From: JANQPX01 sp965222015
GTDB taxonomy: Bacteria; Pseudomonadota; Alphaproteobacteria; Geminicoccales; Geminicoccaceae
Assembly (NCBI GenBank): GCA_965222015.1
Contig: CBDCTL010000024.1
Span: 1,116,001 to 1,180,000 of the forward strand
Direction of reading: 5' to 3'
DNA length: 64,000 nt
Shown here one piece after another: positions 9,037 to 18,053 of the stretch. Made by a program: the position numbers and the translations under genes. The notes beneath the pieces are model-generated. The model was not told where the DNA came from. It saw nothing but the letters and a program-made list of their open reading frames with translations, and ran no database searches. How positions within the stretch are numbered: position 1 is the stretch's first letter; the number at the start of each line of letters is the position of its first letter.

Positions 9037-9957
9037 TTAGCGCCGAGCAAAGGTCAGGCAACGCTCGATGCCAGCGAGATCCCGACGGCAGCCGGTCAGC
9101 CTGAGGCCCGACTCGGCGAAGATGGTGGCGACCTGCGAGGCCTGACCGTGACCGATTTCCAGACAAACGGCCCCCTCCGAAGTGAGGAGTCGGCGGAGCT
9201 CGCCGGCCATGTTCCGATAGGCGTCCAGACCGTCCTCGCCCGCAAACAGGGCGAGTTCCGGTTCGAATTCCCGCACCTCCGGCGCCAGCCGGACCGCGTC
9301 CTTCGTGGCCACATAGGGCGGATTGCTCACGATCAGATCGAAACGCGCGTCGATCGACCTTCCCCAATCGTCGCAAAGCCAGATCGTTCGCCCGCCAAGC
9401 CCGAGCCGCCCGGCGTTGGAGGCGGCGACACGGAGTGCCCGTGCGCTGATGTCCACGCCGATGCCTTCAGCTGCCGGGCATTCCTTCAGCAGCGCGAGCA
9501 GCAAACAGCCGGAACCGGTGCCGAGATCCAGGAAAGACCGGGCACCGCATGGGCCGCCCTCCCGCTTGGACAATTCCAAAAGCGCGGCCTCGACCACGCT
9601 TTCGGTGTCCGGACGAGGGCAGAGCACATGCGCGTCGATCTCGAAATCGAGACTCCAGAACTCCCTCATGCCGACGATCTGCGCGGTCGGTTCGCGTCCC
9701 AGACGGCGCTCGACCAGAGCCTCGAACCGGTCGTGATCGGACGGATGTAGGTCGTCAACCGCGTCCGCCAGCAATGAGACGCGATCCTGGTGCCGCACAT
9801 GCCCCATGAGAATCCAGGCATCCTGCCGTGGATCGTCGATTCCGGCCGATGCGAGCCTCTGTGTCGCCCGGTTGACGACATCCCGAACGGTCGAACGCTT
9901 CCCGCGCCCGTCGCTCCGATCGCCCTTACCGCCCAAAACCACCTCGTCGAATCCCAA
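9037..9957 (-). CDS. prmC: PrmC, peptide chain release factor glutamine methyltransferase
   Basis: Methylates the GGQ glutamine of release factors RF1/RF2 using S-adenosylmethionine. The 306-residue protein shows the N-terminal helical domain, PRPDTE (residues 114-119), the SAM-binding LDLGTGSG (143-150) and the catalytic SNPPYV (211-216). The first possible start is TTG at 9957; GTG at 9942 and TTG at 9936 are alternatives, because the family core begins at STVRDVVNRATQRL and no ATG precedes it. prfA, its usual neighbour, is not in the window. Divergent from the UPF0173 gene. Confidence 0.93.
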   Translation of the reverse strand: MGFDEVVLGGKGDRSDGRGKRSTVRDVVNRATQRLASAGIDDPRQDAWILMGHVRHQDRVSLLADAVDDLHPSDHDRFEALVERRLGREPTAQIVGMREFWSLDFEIDAHVLCPRPDTESVVEAALLELSKREGGPCGARSFLDLGTGSGCLLLALLKECPAAEGIGVDISARALRVAASNAGRLGLGGRTIWLCDDWGRSIDARFDLIVSNPPYVATKDAVRLAPEVREFEPELALFAGEDGLDAYRNMAGELRRLLTSEGAVCLEIGHGQASQVATIFAESGLRLTGCRRDLAGIERCLTFARR

Positions 9958-10189
9958 TGATGGCGGCAGACTGTCGCTGAATTACACCACAATTACAGTA
10001 AAAAAAATCCTTTATAACCAATATGTTAAATCCAATCCTCGACAGTGGGCCACAGGCATCTGATCGAAATGTCACAATTTTTGCGAATGTGTGCGATACC
10101 TCGTCGTCGGCTGTAGCGAAGCACATCGGAAGTCGCTAGGATCGCGCACTCTTCGAACGGCGCAGATAGCCGGGGATCTGGATATCGCG

Positions 10190-10879
10190 ATGCAGCTAAC
10201 GTGGCTCGGACATTCCGCCTGTCATCTCGACCTCGCCGGCAGGAGCATTCTGATCGATCCCTTCTTTACGGGCAATGCCAGGTTCCCTGCCGATTTCGAG
10301 TCGAAGCTGCAGAAGGTCGACGCCATCATCTTGACCCACGGGCATGCTGATCATCTCGGCGATACCGAACGCCTGGCCAAGGCCCACGACGCCACCGTCA
10401 TCGCCATGTTCGAAATCTGCGCCTATCTGGGTTCGCGAGGTGTCGAGCGAACGCAGCCGATGAACATCGGCGGCACGATCGAGCATGACGGTCTCGTTGT
10501 CACCATGGTCAACGCCCTGCACAGCTCGGCGATCGTCGAAGACGGCACGCCGATCACCATGGGCGATCCTGCCGGCGTGATCGTCAAATCCACGGAAAAG
10601 ACCGTGTACCATGCCGGCGACACCGACCTGTTCTCCGACATGGCGCTGATCCAGCGGCTGCATCGGCCGCGTATCGGCCTGATTCCGATCGGCGACCGCT
10701 TCACCATGGGGCCGGAAACGGCGGCGATCGCCTGCAATGAATTTCTGGAGCTCGAGACCGTCATTCCCATCCATTGGGGCACTTTCGATCTTCTTACGGG
10801 GACGCCCGAAACCTTCAAGCCGCTGGTCAAGCGGGGGGAGGTGCTGACTCCCGATCCCGGCCAGCCAATTCAGCTTTGA
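10190..10879 (+). CDS. UPF0173 family metal-dependent hydrolase
   Basis: Metallo-beta-lactamase-fold hydrolase of 229 residues. It starts at MQLTWLGHSACHLDL, as in the family, and carries the metal ligands of the THGHADHLGD motif (about residues 49-58), a later His in VNALHSSA, the GDT aspartate (YHAGDTDLF) and a final His in IPIHWGTFD. Substrate is unknown for the family. I preferred the ATG at 10190 to an upstream in-frame start at 10091, because the extra 33 residues have no family counterpart. A GNAT gene follows 18 bases downstream, so the two are probably co-transcribed. Confidence 0.88.
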   Translation: MQLTWLGHSACHLDLAGRSILIDPFFTGNARFPADFESKLQKVDAIILTHGHADHLGDTERLAKAHDATVIAMFEICAYLGSRGVERTQPMNIGGTIEHDGLVVTMVNALHSSAIVEDGTPITMGDPAGVIVKSTEKTVYHAGDTDLFSDMALIQRLHRPRIGLIPIGDRFTMGPETAAIACNEFLELETVIPIHWGTFDLLTGTPETFKPLVKRGEVLTPDPGQPIQL

Positions 10880-10897
10880 TGCGAGAGTGAGCATGTC

Positions 10898-11464
10898 ATG
10901 ACCGGATTGAGGATACGTTGTGCGCTGACCGGTGATGCCGAAGATATCGCGCAAGTGCAATGGCAATCCTGGCAAGGCGCCTATCTGGGCCTGCTTCCTC
11001 ACGAGGTCCTGGTGGGGTTCGGACAGACACACGGGGTCGGCTTCTGGCAGCGGGTGCTCTGCGGCCAGCGCGACGGCGGCGAGGTTCTGGTCGCCGAGCT
11101 CGACGAGGAGATCGTCGGCTTCATCTCCGTCGGGCCGTTGAGGGGGCAGCTTCCCGGTTATCAAAGCGAGTTCTACGCGCTTTACGTGCTGCCGGAAGCG
11201 CAGGGCTGCGGTATTGGGACGGCATTGCTGACACAGGCGGGACGCACGCTGATGCAGCAACGTTGGATCAATGCCGCCGTCTGGGTGCTGGAAGGCAATC
11301 ACATGGGCCGGCGTTTCTACGAGCGCCTCGGCGGTGCCGAACTCGGCCAGGCCAAAGCCCTCTCCTATCGCGGCAAGCTCTATCCGGACGTTCGTGAAAT
11401 CGCCTATGGGTGGCCCGATCTGAGACGCGCCGCCTGGCTGGTGGATCAGCCGGACCACCGCTGA
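10898..11464 (+). CDS. GNAT family N-acetyltransferase
   Basis: 188-residue acyl-CoA-dependent acetyltransferase. The order of motifs is typical: IRCALTGDAEDIAQVQWQSW at the N-terminus, EIVGFISVGP in strand 4, LYVLPEAQGCGIGTALL (motif A, with the pyrophosphate-binding Q-x-x-G-x-G/A) around residues 95-112, and WVLEGNHMGRRFYERLGG (motif B, about 129-146). Acceptor substrate cannot be predicted. It follows the UPF0173 hydrolase closely and converges on the ABC ATPase gene. Confidence 0.88.
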   Translation: MTGLRIRCALTGDAEDIAQVQWQSWQGAYLGLLPHEVLVGFGQTHGVGFWQRVLCGQRDGGEVLVAELDEEIVGFISVGPLRGQLPGYQSEFYALYVLPEAQGCGIGTALLTQAGRTLMQQRWINAAVWVLEGNHMGRRFYERLGGAELGQAKALSYRGKLYPDVREIAYGWPDLRRAAWLVDQPDHR

Positions 11465-11604
11465 CACGATCGGTCACCGTCAGCGGCGCGGTGAGCGCGG
11501 TCGAGAAGTGAGGAAGCGACGACCGTCGGACGTGTCACTGCGCGACTTGCCAACCCTCTCTCAACGGTCCGTTCTCGAACCGGCGCGTCGATCGCATCGG
11601 GTGG

Positions 11605-12288
11605 TCAGGCGGCGTCGACGCTGCCGAAGGGCTCCATCGCTTCCACGTCGGCCAGGCGCCCCTCCTTCAGCATGAGAAGACGATCGACCACGTCGTGGTG
11701 ATCCTCGATGCAGGAGGATCCGATCAGGACTGCACCGCCGTCGTCCGCGTGACGTCGGAGCCGATGGCGCAGGCCGGCGCGCGCCGACGGCTCGAGATCG
11801 GACATGGGGCGGTCCAGCAAAAGGATCGGACGGCCGGTCGCCAGCAGGGCGACCAGGGCGAGCTTCTGCACCTCGTCCTTGGCGTAGCGCCGGATCGGAA
11901 GTGCGACCAGTGCTGGCTTGAGGTCGAGATCGGTCGCCAGCGCGCCGATATCGACGGGCGCGGCTTCGCCCGGCTGCACGGTTCTGGTCATGGCGATGAA
12001 GTCATGGCCGGTAAGATGGCCCGGCGGGCGCACGGTCTCCGGCAGATAGGCGATATGTGCGCGGGCGCTCGCCAGCCCGTGATGCTGGCCCTTGATCAGG
12101 ACCTGCCCGGCCTGCGGCGCGACCAGCAGCATGATGGCCTTGATCAGGGTCGACATGCCCGCCCCCGACGCACCGGTCACGCCGAGAATTTCGCCCGCCT
12201 CGAGGGTCATGGAAATCCCGTCGATCGGAGTCCGCTCACCATAGCGGCAGGTCAGGGAGCGAACGCTAAGCAGGGGCGCCGAAGTCAT
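11605..12288 (-). CDS. Degenerate ABC-type ATPase, probably non-hydrolytic
   Basis: 227 residues with the overall fold of an ABC ATPase but most catalytic motifs altered. Walker A reads GASGAGMST: the invariant Lys is Met45 (an AAG-to-ATG change). The LSGGQ signature is replaced by YAKDEVQK (135-142). Walker B is LLLDRP, with Arg160 in place of the catalytic Glu. The switch His is Cys193 (IGSSCIEDHHD). The D-loop SDLEPSAR is kept. The frame is intact. Start chosen at MTSAPLLSVRS, where family similarity begins; an in-frame upstream start at 12360 is possible. No permease gene is adjacent. Such a protein might still bind nucleotide or act as a partner subunit. Confidence 0.8.
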   Translation of the reverse strand: MTSAPLLSVRSLTCRYGERTPIDGISMTLEAGEILGVTGASGAGMSTLIKAIMLLVAPQAGQVLIKGQHHGLASARAHIAYLPETVRPPGHLTGHDFIAMTRTVQPGEAAPVDIGALATDLDLKPALVALPIRRYAKDEVQKLALVALLATGRPILLLDRPMSDLEPSARAGLRHRLRRHADDGGAVLIGSSCIEDHHDVVDRLLMLKEGRLADVEAMEPFGSVDAA

Positions 12289-12456
12289 CGGCGAAAAGCT
12301 GTCGTCATGACCTGTCCAGCATGTCGTCGCGAGTGCATGGAACGACATTGAACACGTCAATGATGGAGATTCCGTAAACGTATCCCGCTTTCGGCGTCCG
12401 TCGCCGGTTCCGGCCGATCGGAGGGCTCAGTTCCCCGGGCCGTTCAGGTAAGGTGA

Positions 12457-12490
12457 AGGGGCGCCGCGGTCAGCGATGCCGGACGCCCCT
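12457..12490 (-). terminator. Hairpin downstream of aqpZ
   Basis: AGGGGCG (12457-12463) pairs with CGCCCCT (12484-12490), with further GC-rich pairing possible in the loop. It lies 24 bases after the aqpZ stop on the minus strand. There is no clear T-run, so it may be a weak or Rho-assisted terminator. Confidence 0.35.
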
Positions 12491-12513
12491 ACTCGACATC
12501 TTCGAGCGCCTTG

Positions 12514-13227
12514 TCAGCTGACCCTGTCCGGCCGGACGTCGACGGCCTCGTCTTCGGTCACCAGCACTTTGTGCACGATGCCTGCCGCAACGCCGCCGGC
12601 GAGCGGTGCCAGAATGAAGACCCAGAGCTGCGTCATGGCCTGCCCGCCGACCAGAAGCGCCGGACCGAAGCTGCGCGCCGGATTGACGGACGTTCCCGTG
12701 ATCGGAATGCCGACGAGATGGATCGCGACGAGGGCGAGCCCAATGGCGAGGCCGGCCATGGCCGCCGGCGCGCGCGGCGTGGTCGATCCGAGGATCATCA
12801 GAACGAACAGGAACGTGGCGATCAGCTCGAAGGCGACCGCAGCCTGCAGGCCGTGACCGTCGATATAGCCTTCGCCCCAGCCGTTCTGGCCAAGATTGGT
12901 CACGCCGGCTTCGCCGGCCTGACCGCTGACGATGTAGTAGAGTGCCGCCGCCGCGACCACGGCGCCGATGACCTGGCTGATCACATAGGTGACGAACTCG
13001 GCGAACGTCATGCGGCCGGCCGTCAGCATGCCGAGGCTGACCGCGGGGTTGATATGACAGCCCGAAATCGAGCCGACGCCGTAGGCCATGGCGATCAGGG
13101 CGAGCCCGAAGGCGAAGGCGATGCCGAAGAAGCCGATATGCTCGCCTGCGATGACGGCGGCGCCGCAGCCCAGAAAAACCAGGGTGAAGGTGCCGATGAA
13201 CTCGGCGAGAGCTTTGTTGAACAGCAT
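12514..13227 (-). CDS. aqpZ: Aquaporin Z-type water channel
   Basis: Six-helix membrane channel of 237 residues. Both NPA boxes are present, HINPAVS (about residues 59-65) and SVNPARS (about 184-190), the second followed by the selectivity-filter Arg; IHLVGIPITGTSVNPARS matches the AqpZ subgroup (water-selective) and not the larger glycerol facilitators. A GAAACLVFL-like first helix (IGTFTLVFLGCGAAV) and three cytoplasm-facing repeats are seen. AAGGACG ribosome site before the ATG. Monocistronic, with a hairpin after the stop. Confidence 0.93.
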   Translation of the reverse strand: MLFNKALAEFIGTFTLVFLGCGAAVIAGEHIGFFGIAFAFGLALIAMAYGVGSISGCHINPAVSLGMLTAGRMTFAEFVTYVISQVIGAVVAAAALYYIVSGQAGEAGVTNLGQNGWGEGYIDGHGLQAAVAFELIATFLFVLMILGSTTPRAPAAMAGLAIGLALVAIHLVGIPITGTSVNPARSFGPALLVGGQAMTQLWVFILAPLAGGVAAGIVHKVLVTEDEAVDVRPDRVS

Positions 13228-13510
13228 GGTTTACGTCCTTGTTCCAGAGCGGTCAGAAAGCGTCGGCAGCGATCTACTTCAGCGACAGGTCGAAACTCTC
13301 GAATTCGATGTTCATTACTCGTCGAACTCATTTGTCGCAAGTTTTCCGCAAAATTCTCAGGAATGCCCGTCCGAGGGCGCCGATCGTCCGCCGCGGCAAG
13401 CCGCATCGCGGCGCAGCGATCTTCGCCCGCTTTGACGCTTCCCTCGAATAGGCTTACATGATCGGCACGATCAGCCTCCTTCCCGGATCCGGAACCACCG
13501 ACATACGATC

Positions 13511-14212
13511 ATGACCATGCCCGAACATCTGAAAGGCGTCCTCACGCCCATCCACCCGAAAGGGTGGCCGTTCATCGCCGGTGCACTGATCGCTAGCCTG
13601 CTGCTCGGCATGCTTTCAGGCTTTCTGTTCTGGCTCGGCCTTCTGGTGGCCGCCTGGATGGTCTATTTCTTCCGCGATCCCCCAAGGGTGACGCCCGAGG
13701 GCGCCGGCATCGTGGTCAGCCCGGCCGACGGCATGGTGCAGGCGATCATCAAGCGGCGGCCGCCGACGGAGATGGAGCTCGGCGACGCACCGCTCACCTG
13801 CATCAGCGTTTTCCTGAACGTGTTCGACGTCCATGTGAACCGCACGCCGGTGCCGGGCGTCGTCACCAGACGCGCCTATCGCCCCGGCAAATTCCTGAAC
13901 GCGGCGCTGGACAAAGCCTCGGAGGACAATGAACGCCAGTCCTTCCGCATCGAGCGGGCGGACGGCGAGGTGTTCGGCCTGGTGCAGATCGCGGGGCTGG
14001 TGGCGCGGCGGATCGTCGGCTTCGTGGACGAAGGTGACCATCTGCATGCCGGCGAGCGGGTCGGCCTGATCCGCTTCGGCAGCCGCTGCGACGTCTACCT
14101 GCCGGATGACGTCACCCCGCTGGTCAGCGTCGGGCAGCGGGCGGTGGCGGGCGAGACCGTGCTGGCGGACGGCAGGCGAGCCGAGGCACCGAGCGGCTGG
14201 AGGCGAAGCTGA
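13511..14212 (+). CDS. psd: Phosphatidylserine decarboxylase proenzyme (short bacterial type)
   Basis: Converts phosphatidylserine to phosphatidylethanolamine in the inner membrane. 233 residues, the short PSD-A type. Two adjacent N-terminal membrane segments (about residues 19-53), YFFRDPPR, and the self-cleavage site RFGS: cutting between Gly190 and Ser191 would create the pyruvoyl group. FLNVFDVHVNRTPVPG carries conserved catalytic residues. The ATG at 13517 is an equally likely start. The stop overlaps the pssA start (TGATG at 14210-14214), so the two enzymes of the pathway are coupled. Confidence 0.95.
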   Translation: MTMPEHLKGVLTPIHPKGWPFIAGALIASLLLGMLSGFLFWLGLLVAAWMVYFFRDPPRVTPEGAGIVVSPADGMVQAIIKRRPPTEMELGDAPLTCISVFLNVFDVHVNRTPVPGVVTRRAYRPGKFLNAALDKASEDNERQSFRIERADGEVFGLVQIAGLVARRIVGFVDEGDHLHAGERVGLIRFGSRCDVYLPDDVTPLVSVGQRAVAGETVLADGRRAEAPSGWRRS

Positions 14213-15111
14213 TGGATCGCAGGCGACGGCGCGAGCGCTGGCGGCGACTGCAGGCGCGGCCGCTGATCCATCTGGTACCCAACGCCTTCACCGTGGCCAG
14301 CATCTGCTTCGGGCTCACCGCGATCCGCTACGGCCTGGACGGACGCTATCAGGCCGCCGTGGCGATGATCATTCTCGCCGGCATCTTCGACGGTCTGGAC
14401 GGCCGCTCGGCCAGGCTCCTGAAAATCACCTCCAAACTCGGCGCCGAGCTGGACAGCCTCGCGGACTTTCTGAGCTTCGGCGTGGCGCCGGCCTTTCTCG
14501 TCTATCTCTGGTCGCTGCACGAAACCAAGGGGCTCGGCTGGGCGATCGCGCTGTTCTACGTGATCTGCGCCGCCCTCCGCCTGGCCCGCTTCAACAGCGA
14601 GCTCGAGGATCCGGACAGACCGCCCTGGATGACCCGCTTCTTCACCGGCATGCCCGCACCCGCCGCCGCCGGCGTCGCCATCGTGCCCATGCTGCTGACC
14701 TTCGCACTCGGCCAGACATGGCCGCAAGCACCCTGGCTGAACGCGCTGGTGCTCACCGGCGTCGCGCTGATGATGGTGAGCACGGTCAAGACCTTCTCGA
14801 TCAAGATGGTGACGACCCGCATCCGTCCCGAATATCTGCTGCCGACCCTGGTCGGAATCGGCGCGATCATCACGGCCCTGGTCAACGTGCCCTGGTGGAC
14901 CCTGCTGACCGTCGCCTTCGTCTACCTGGCCAGCATTCCGTTCAGCGTGCTGAGCGCTCGCGCCCTCGCGGCGGAGGCGGCGAAAACGGGAGCAAAGACA
15001 GCGAAAGCGGGGACGGCGACGACCGACGAGGCCTCGAAGGACCGAACCGAAGCTCTACGGCTGGTCGAGGGCCAGGCCTCCGCCGGACGCACGGCAGGCA
15101 AGGAAAGTTAA
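14212..15111 (+). CDS. pssA: CDP-diacylglycerol-serine O-phosphatidyltransferase
   Basis: Makes phosphatidylserine from CDP-diacylglycerol and serine, the substrate for Psd. 299 residues with the CDP-alcohol phosphatidyltransferase signature D-G-x2-D-G-x2-A-R-x8-G-x3-D-x3-D, here FDGLDGRSARLL followed by GAELDSLADFLSFG (about residues 62-90), and about eight membrane helices. The basic N-terminus and the Ala/Lys-rich C-terminal tail (AAEAAKTGAKTAKAGT) are variable regions. It overlaps psd by one base and stops with TAA at 15109-15111, in the same frame as the following gene. Confidence 0.94.
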   Translation: MDRRRRRERWRRLQARPLIHLVPNAFTVASICFGLTAIRYGLDGRYQAAVAMIILAGIFDGLDGRSARLLKITSKLGAELDSLADFLSFGVAPAFLVYLWSLHETKGLGWAIALFYVICAALRLARFNSELEDPDRPPWMTRFFTGMPAPAAAGVAIVPMLLTFALGQTWPQAPWLNALVLTGVALMMVSTVKTFSIKMVTTRIRPEYLLPTLVGIGAIITALVNVPWWTLLTVAFVYLASIPFSVLSARALAAEAAKTGAKTAKAGTATTDEASKDRTEALRLVEGQASAGRTAGKES

Positions 15112-15153
15112 AGAAAACCGCCTTACGCGGACGGCCGAGACGGAGCCCGAGCG

Positions 15154-15759
15154 ATCTTCGACGCCCGAATCAGACCGCTGATCGATCCGCCGCTGGAGCG
15201 TCTCGCGCGCGCCGCCGTCGGGGCCGGCTGGAACGCGGACGGCGTGACCATCGCCGGCTTCGTCCTCGGCCTCCTGGCGGTGCCGGTGATCGCCGCCGGG
15301 GCCTACACGTTCGGCCTCCTGCTCATCCTTCTGAACCGCACCGCCGACGGCCTGGACGGCGCGATCGCGCGGCTGACCGAAAAAACCGACCGCGGCGGCT
15401 TCCTCGACATCACCCTCGATTTCATCTTCTACAGCGCCGTGCCCTTCGCCTTCGCGCTCGCCGATCCTTCTCGGAACGCCCTGCCGGCGGCCTTCTTGAT
15501 CTTCGCCTTCATCGGCACCGGCTGCTCCTTTCTCGCCTACGCGATCATGGCCGACAGGCGTGGCCTGAGCACGGACATTCGCGGCCAGAAGTCGCTCTAT
15601 TATCTCGGGGGGCTCACCGAAGGCACGGAGACCATCGCTCTGTTCGTGCTCGCCTGCCTGCTGCCTGCCTGGTTCCCCGTGTTCGCCTGGATTTTTGGGA
15701 CCTTATGCTGGATCACCACGGCGACGCGGATCTATGCGGGCTGGCGGACGTTCGATTGA
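15154..15759 (+). CDS. CDP-alcohol phosphatidyltransferase family protein, start codon uncertain
   Basis: About 201 residues with the family signature ADGLDGAIARLTEKTDRGGF and LDITLDFIFYSAVPFAF, and five to six membrane helices. The acceptor alcohol is unknown. Family members begin with a segment like FDARIRPLIDPPLERLARA; here that segment is present from 15157 but no ATG, GTG or TTG lies between the pssA stop (15111) and a GTG at 15244, deep inside the first helix. GGAG at 15142-15145 sits 8 bases before ATC at 15154, so an ATC start is my best guess. Otherwise the gene is start-damaged or shortened to 15244. Confidence 0.7.
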   Translation: MFDARIRPLIDPPLERLARAAVGAGWNADGVTIAGFVLGLLAVPVIAAGAYTFGLLLILLNRTADGLDGAIARLTEKTDRGGFLDITLDFIFYSAVPFAFALADPSRNALPAAFLIFAFIGTGCSFLAYAIMADRRGLSTDIRGQKSLYYLGGLTEGTETIALFVLACLLPAWFPVFAWIFGTLCWITTATRIYAGWRTFD

Positions 15760-15993
15760 GCCCGAGGACATCAACTGGGCTGCGTTTCGATCGTCAGACG
15801 ACGACAGCCGGTTTTCTTCCGAGCGTTAGGTTTTCGCTAACAACCATATGTCATGCTGCTTCATGGTCCATGCGATCGTGGGAATCCGAGCCTCACTCCT
15901 GCTTTTTTGGCGGTGGTCGGACTCTCAGGATGGCATGGACCAGACGCCATTGTCACATGGAGAAGTTAATAATTGCTAAGCCTGAAAGATGGT

Positions 15994-16287
15994 CTACCAA
16001 ACAATAACGTTCGTGGTGTCCGACGGATTCCTCGACTTGACGCCCCAGGATTGCAGACGACCATCGACAAAACCGGTATAGTAGTTTGCGGCATTCGGTC
16101 CCTTGAACGGCACGAAGCGGTCTTCATAGCTATAAATCATCATACGCTGCTCATTGTGAACGCCGTCAGGACTACCCATGATTGCTGTAACTTCTTCCGG
16201 TGTCATACCTGTTCGGAGATCCTGCATTTGGCTGCCAGTCGAGCAAGCAGCAGTGGTCAGTGCGATAAAACTGACAAGAACGCGCAT
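15994..16287 (-). CDS. Small SmpA/BamE-like lipoprotein
   Basis: 97 residues. A short signal peptide ends in a lipobox-like TAAC (Cys15). LRTGMTPEEVTAIMGSPDGV (about residues 25-44) is the hallmark of the SmpA/OmlA fold, in which a helix-turn lies before a conserved G-x-P. True BamE is longer at the C-terminus, so this is better called a BamE-like domain lipoprotein. AAGGAG ribosome site directly before the ATG. Its surroundings are AT-richer than neighbouring genes. Function unknown. Confidence 0.7.
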   Translation of the reverse strand: MRVLVSFIALTTAACSTGSQMQDLRTGMTPEEVTAIMGSPDGVHNEQRMMIYSYEDRFVPFKGPNAANYYTGFVDGRLQSWGVKSRNPSDTTNVIVW

Positions 16288-16430
16288 TATTCGCTCCTTG
16301 GCTAGAGAACCATGGCGTTTCCCTATTTCTTACTTTGGCTGATGACGAACGCTTGATTTGTCCGATGTGAACAGCCTAAATTTCTACCTTTAGGTGAATT
16401 CTCGGACAAGCCCTCGATCTAACAGAAGCA

Positions 16431-18053
16431 TTAGTGGCCGTTGTCTTTCCGCTCCCGCAACGCCCGGCGCATCACCTTGCCGGTCGCGGTCAGCGGCAGT
16501 TCGTCGAGAAACTCGATCTGCCGCGGATATTCATGCGCCGCCAGCCTTGCCTTTACGAAGCCCTTAATCTCCTCCGCCAAGTCATCGCTGGGCTCGCAGC
16601 CCCGAAGGACGATGCAGGCCTTCACCACTTCGCCGCGCAGGTCGTCCGGAACGCCGATCGCCGCGGCCAGGGCGACCGCCGGGTGACTGGTCAGGCACGC
16701 CTCGATCTCGGCGGGGCCGATTCGATAGCCGGCCGAGTTGATGACGTCGTCGGCGCGGCCTCGGTAGGTGAGGTAGCCTTCCTCGTCCATGACACCGAGA
16801 TCGCCGGTCAGCATCCACTCGCCCCGGAATTTTTCGGCCGTCGCCGCCTCGTTGTTCCAGTAGCCGAGAAACATCACCGGGTCCGGCCCGTCCGTATGAC
16901 GGACGGCGATGTCACCCTGCTTTCCGGGCGGGCAGCGTTGGCCCGCATCATCGACAATGGCGACATCATGGCCGGGGATGGCGCGGCCCATGCTGCCGGA
17001 GCGCGTCGGCATGACGGCGGCGTTGTTGCCGACCAGGAGGTTGGCTTCGGTCTGGCCGTAAAACTCGTTGATGGTCAGGCCGAAGGCGGCGCGGCCCCAG
17101 TCGATCACGTCGTCGCCGAGCTTTTCGCCGCCGCTCGCCAGGCTTCTCAGGGCAAGACCGGCCGTCACGGTCTCGGCCTGGCGCAGCAGCCGAAGCGCCG
17201 TCGGCGGCATGAAGACGTTCCTGACCTCGCGGCGGATCATCAGATCGATCGCCGCGTCCGCCTCGAATTTTCCCGCCCGGCTCGCGACCACCGGCACGCC
17301 GAAATAGAGGCTCGGCATGAGCACGTCGAACAGCCCGCCGATCCAGGCCCAGTCCGCCGGCGTCCAGAAACGATCGCCCGGCTTCGGAAAGAAATCATGG
17401 GGCCACTGCACCCCCGGCAGATGCCCGAGCAGCACTCGATGCGCATGCAGCGCCCCCTTCGGCGGCCCGGTCGTCCCCGACGTATAGATGATCAGGGCCG
17501 GGGCGCCGGCCGGCGTGGACCGGACCTCGAAGGCGTCCGAGGCGCGTTCCATCTCCGGGGCCAAGGTGACCGCGCCGGCCGCCGGTTCCGTGGTGAGGAT
17601 GAGCTTCAGGTCCGGCAGGTCGTCGCGGATGCCGGCGATCTTGTTCGCGCCGGCGGGATCGGTGATCAGCACGCTTGCGCCGCTGTCGGTGAGACGAAAA
17701 GCGAGCGCATCCGGACCGAACAGACTGAACAGGGGCACCGTGATCGCGCCGATCTTCCAGGCGGCGAGGTGACCGAGCAGCGTCTCCACCCGCTGGCCGA
17801 GCAGAATGGCGACGCGGTCGCCGGCGCGCACGCCTTCGGCATGGAGGAGATTGGCCAGACGGCTGGAGTTTTTGCTGAGATCATCGAAGCTGTGGTGAGT
17901 GACGCCTGCAGCGGCTCGCTGCTCGATCAAGGCGAGGCGGCCGCTGCCGTCGGCCCAGCGGTCGCAGACTGCGGCTGCGATGTTGAAGGTTTCCGGAACG
18001 TCCCAGCGGAAAGCGTCGACGGCAGTCCGATAATCGGGGGCGGCATTCAGCAT
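16431..18053 (-). CDS. AMP-forming acyl-CoA synthetase
   Basis: 540-residue adenylate-forming ligase that activates a carboxylic acid with ATP and CoA. The P-loop-like YTSGTTGPPKGALHAH is near residue 170, INEFYGQTE is motif A5, MLTGDLGVMDEEGYLTYRGRADD (adenylation/hinge, split here) covers the A7-A8 core, and the C-terminal LPLTATGKVMRRALRE holds the catalytic Lys of motif A10. It is closest in layout to medium-chain or acetyl-type synthetases. Start chosen at MLNAAPDYRTAVDAF with AGAAGA upstream; 73 further in-frame residues have no family similarity. Stands alone. Confidence 0.9.
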   Translation of the reverse strand: MLNAAPDYRTAVDAFRWDVPETFNIAAAVCDRWADGSGRLALIEQRAAAGVTHHSFDDLSKNSSRLANLLHAEGVRAGDRVAILLGQRVETLLGHLAAWKIGAITVPLFSLFGPDALAFRLTDSGASVLITDPAGANKIAGIRDDLPDLKLILTTEPAAGAVTLAPEMERASDAFEVRSTPAGAPALIIYTSGTTGPPKGALHAHRVLLGHLPGVQWPHDFFPKPGDRFWTPADWAWIGGLFDVLMPSLYFGVPVVASRAGKFEADAAIDLMIRREVRNVFMPPTALRLLRQAETVTAGLALRSLASGGEKLGDDVIDWGRAAFGLTINEFYGQTEANLLVGNNAAVMPTRSGSMGRAIPGHDVAIVDDAGQRCPPGKQGDIAVRHTDGPDPVMFLGYWNNEAATAEKFRGEWMLTGDLGVMDEEGYLTYRGRADDVINSAGYRIGPAEIEACLTSHPAVALAAAIGVPDDLRGEVVKACIVLRGCEPSDDLAEEIKGFVKARLAAHEYPRQIEFLDELPLTATGKVMRRALRERKDNGH

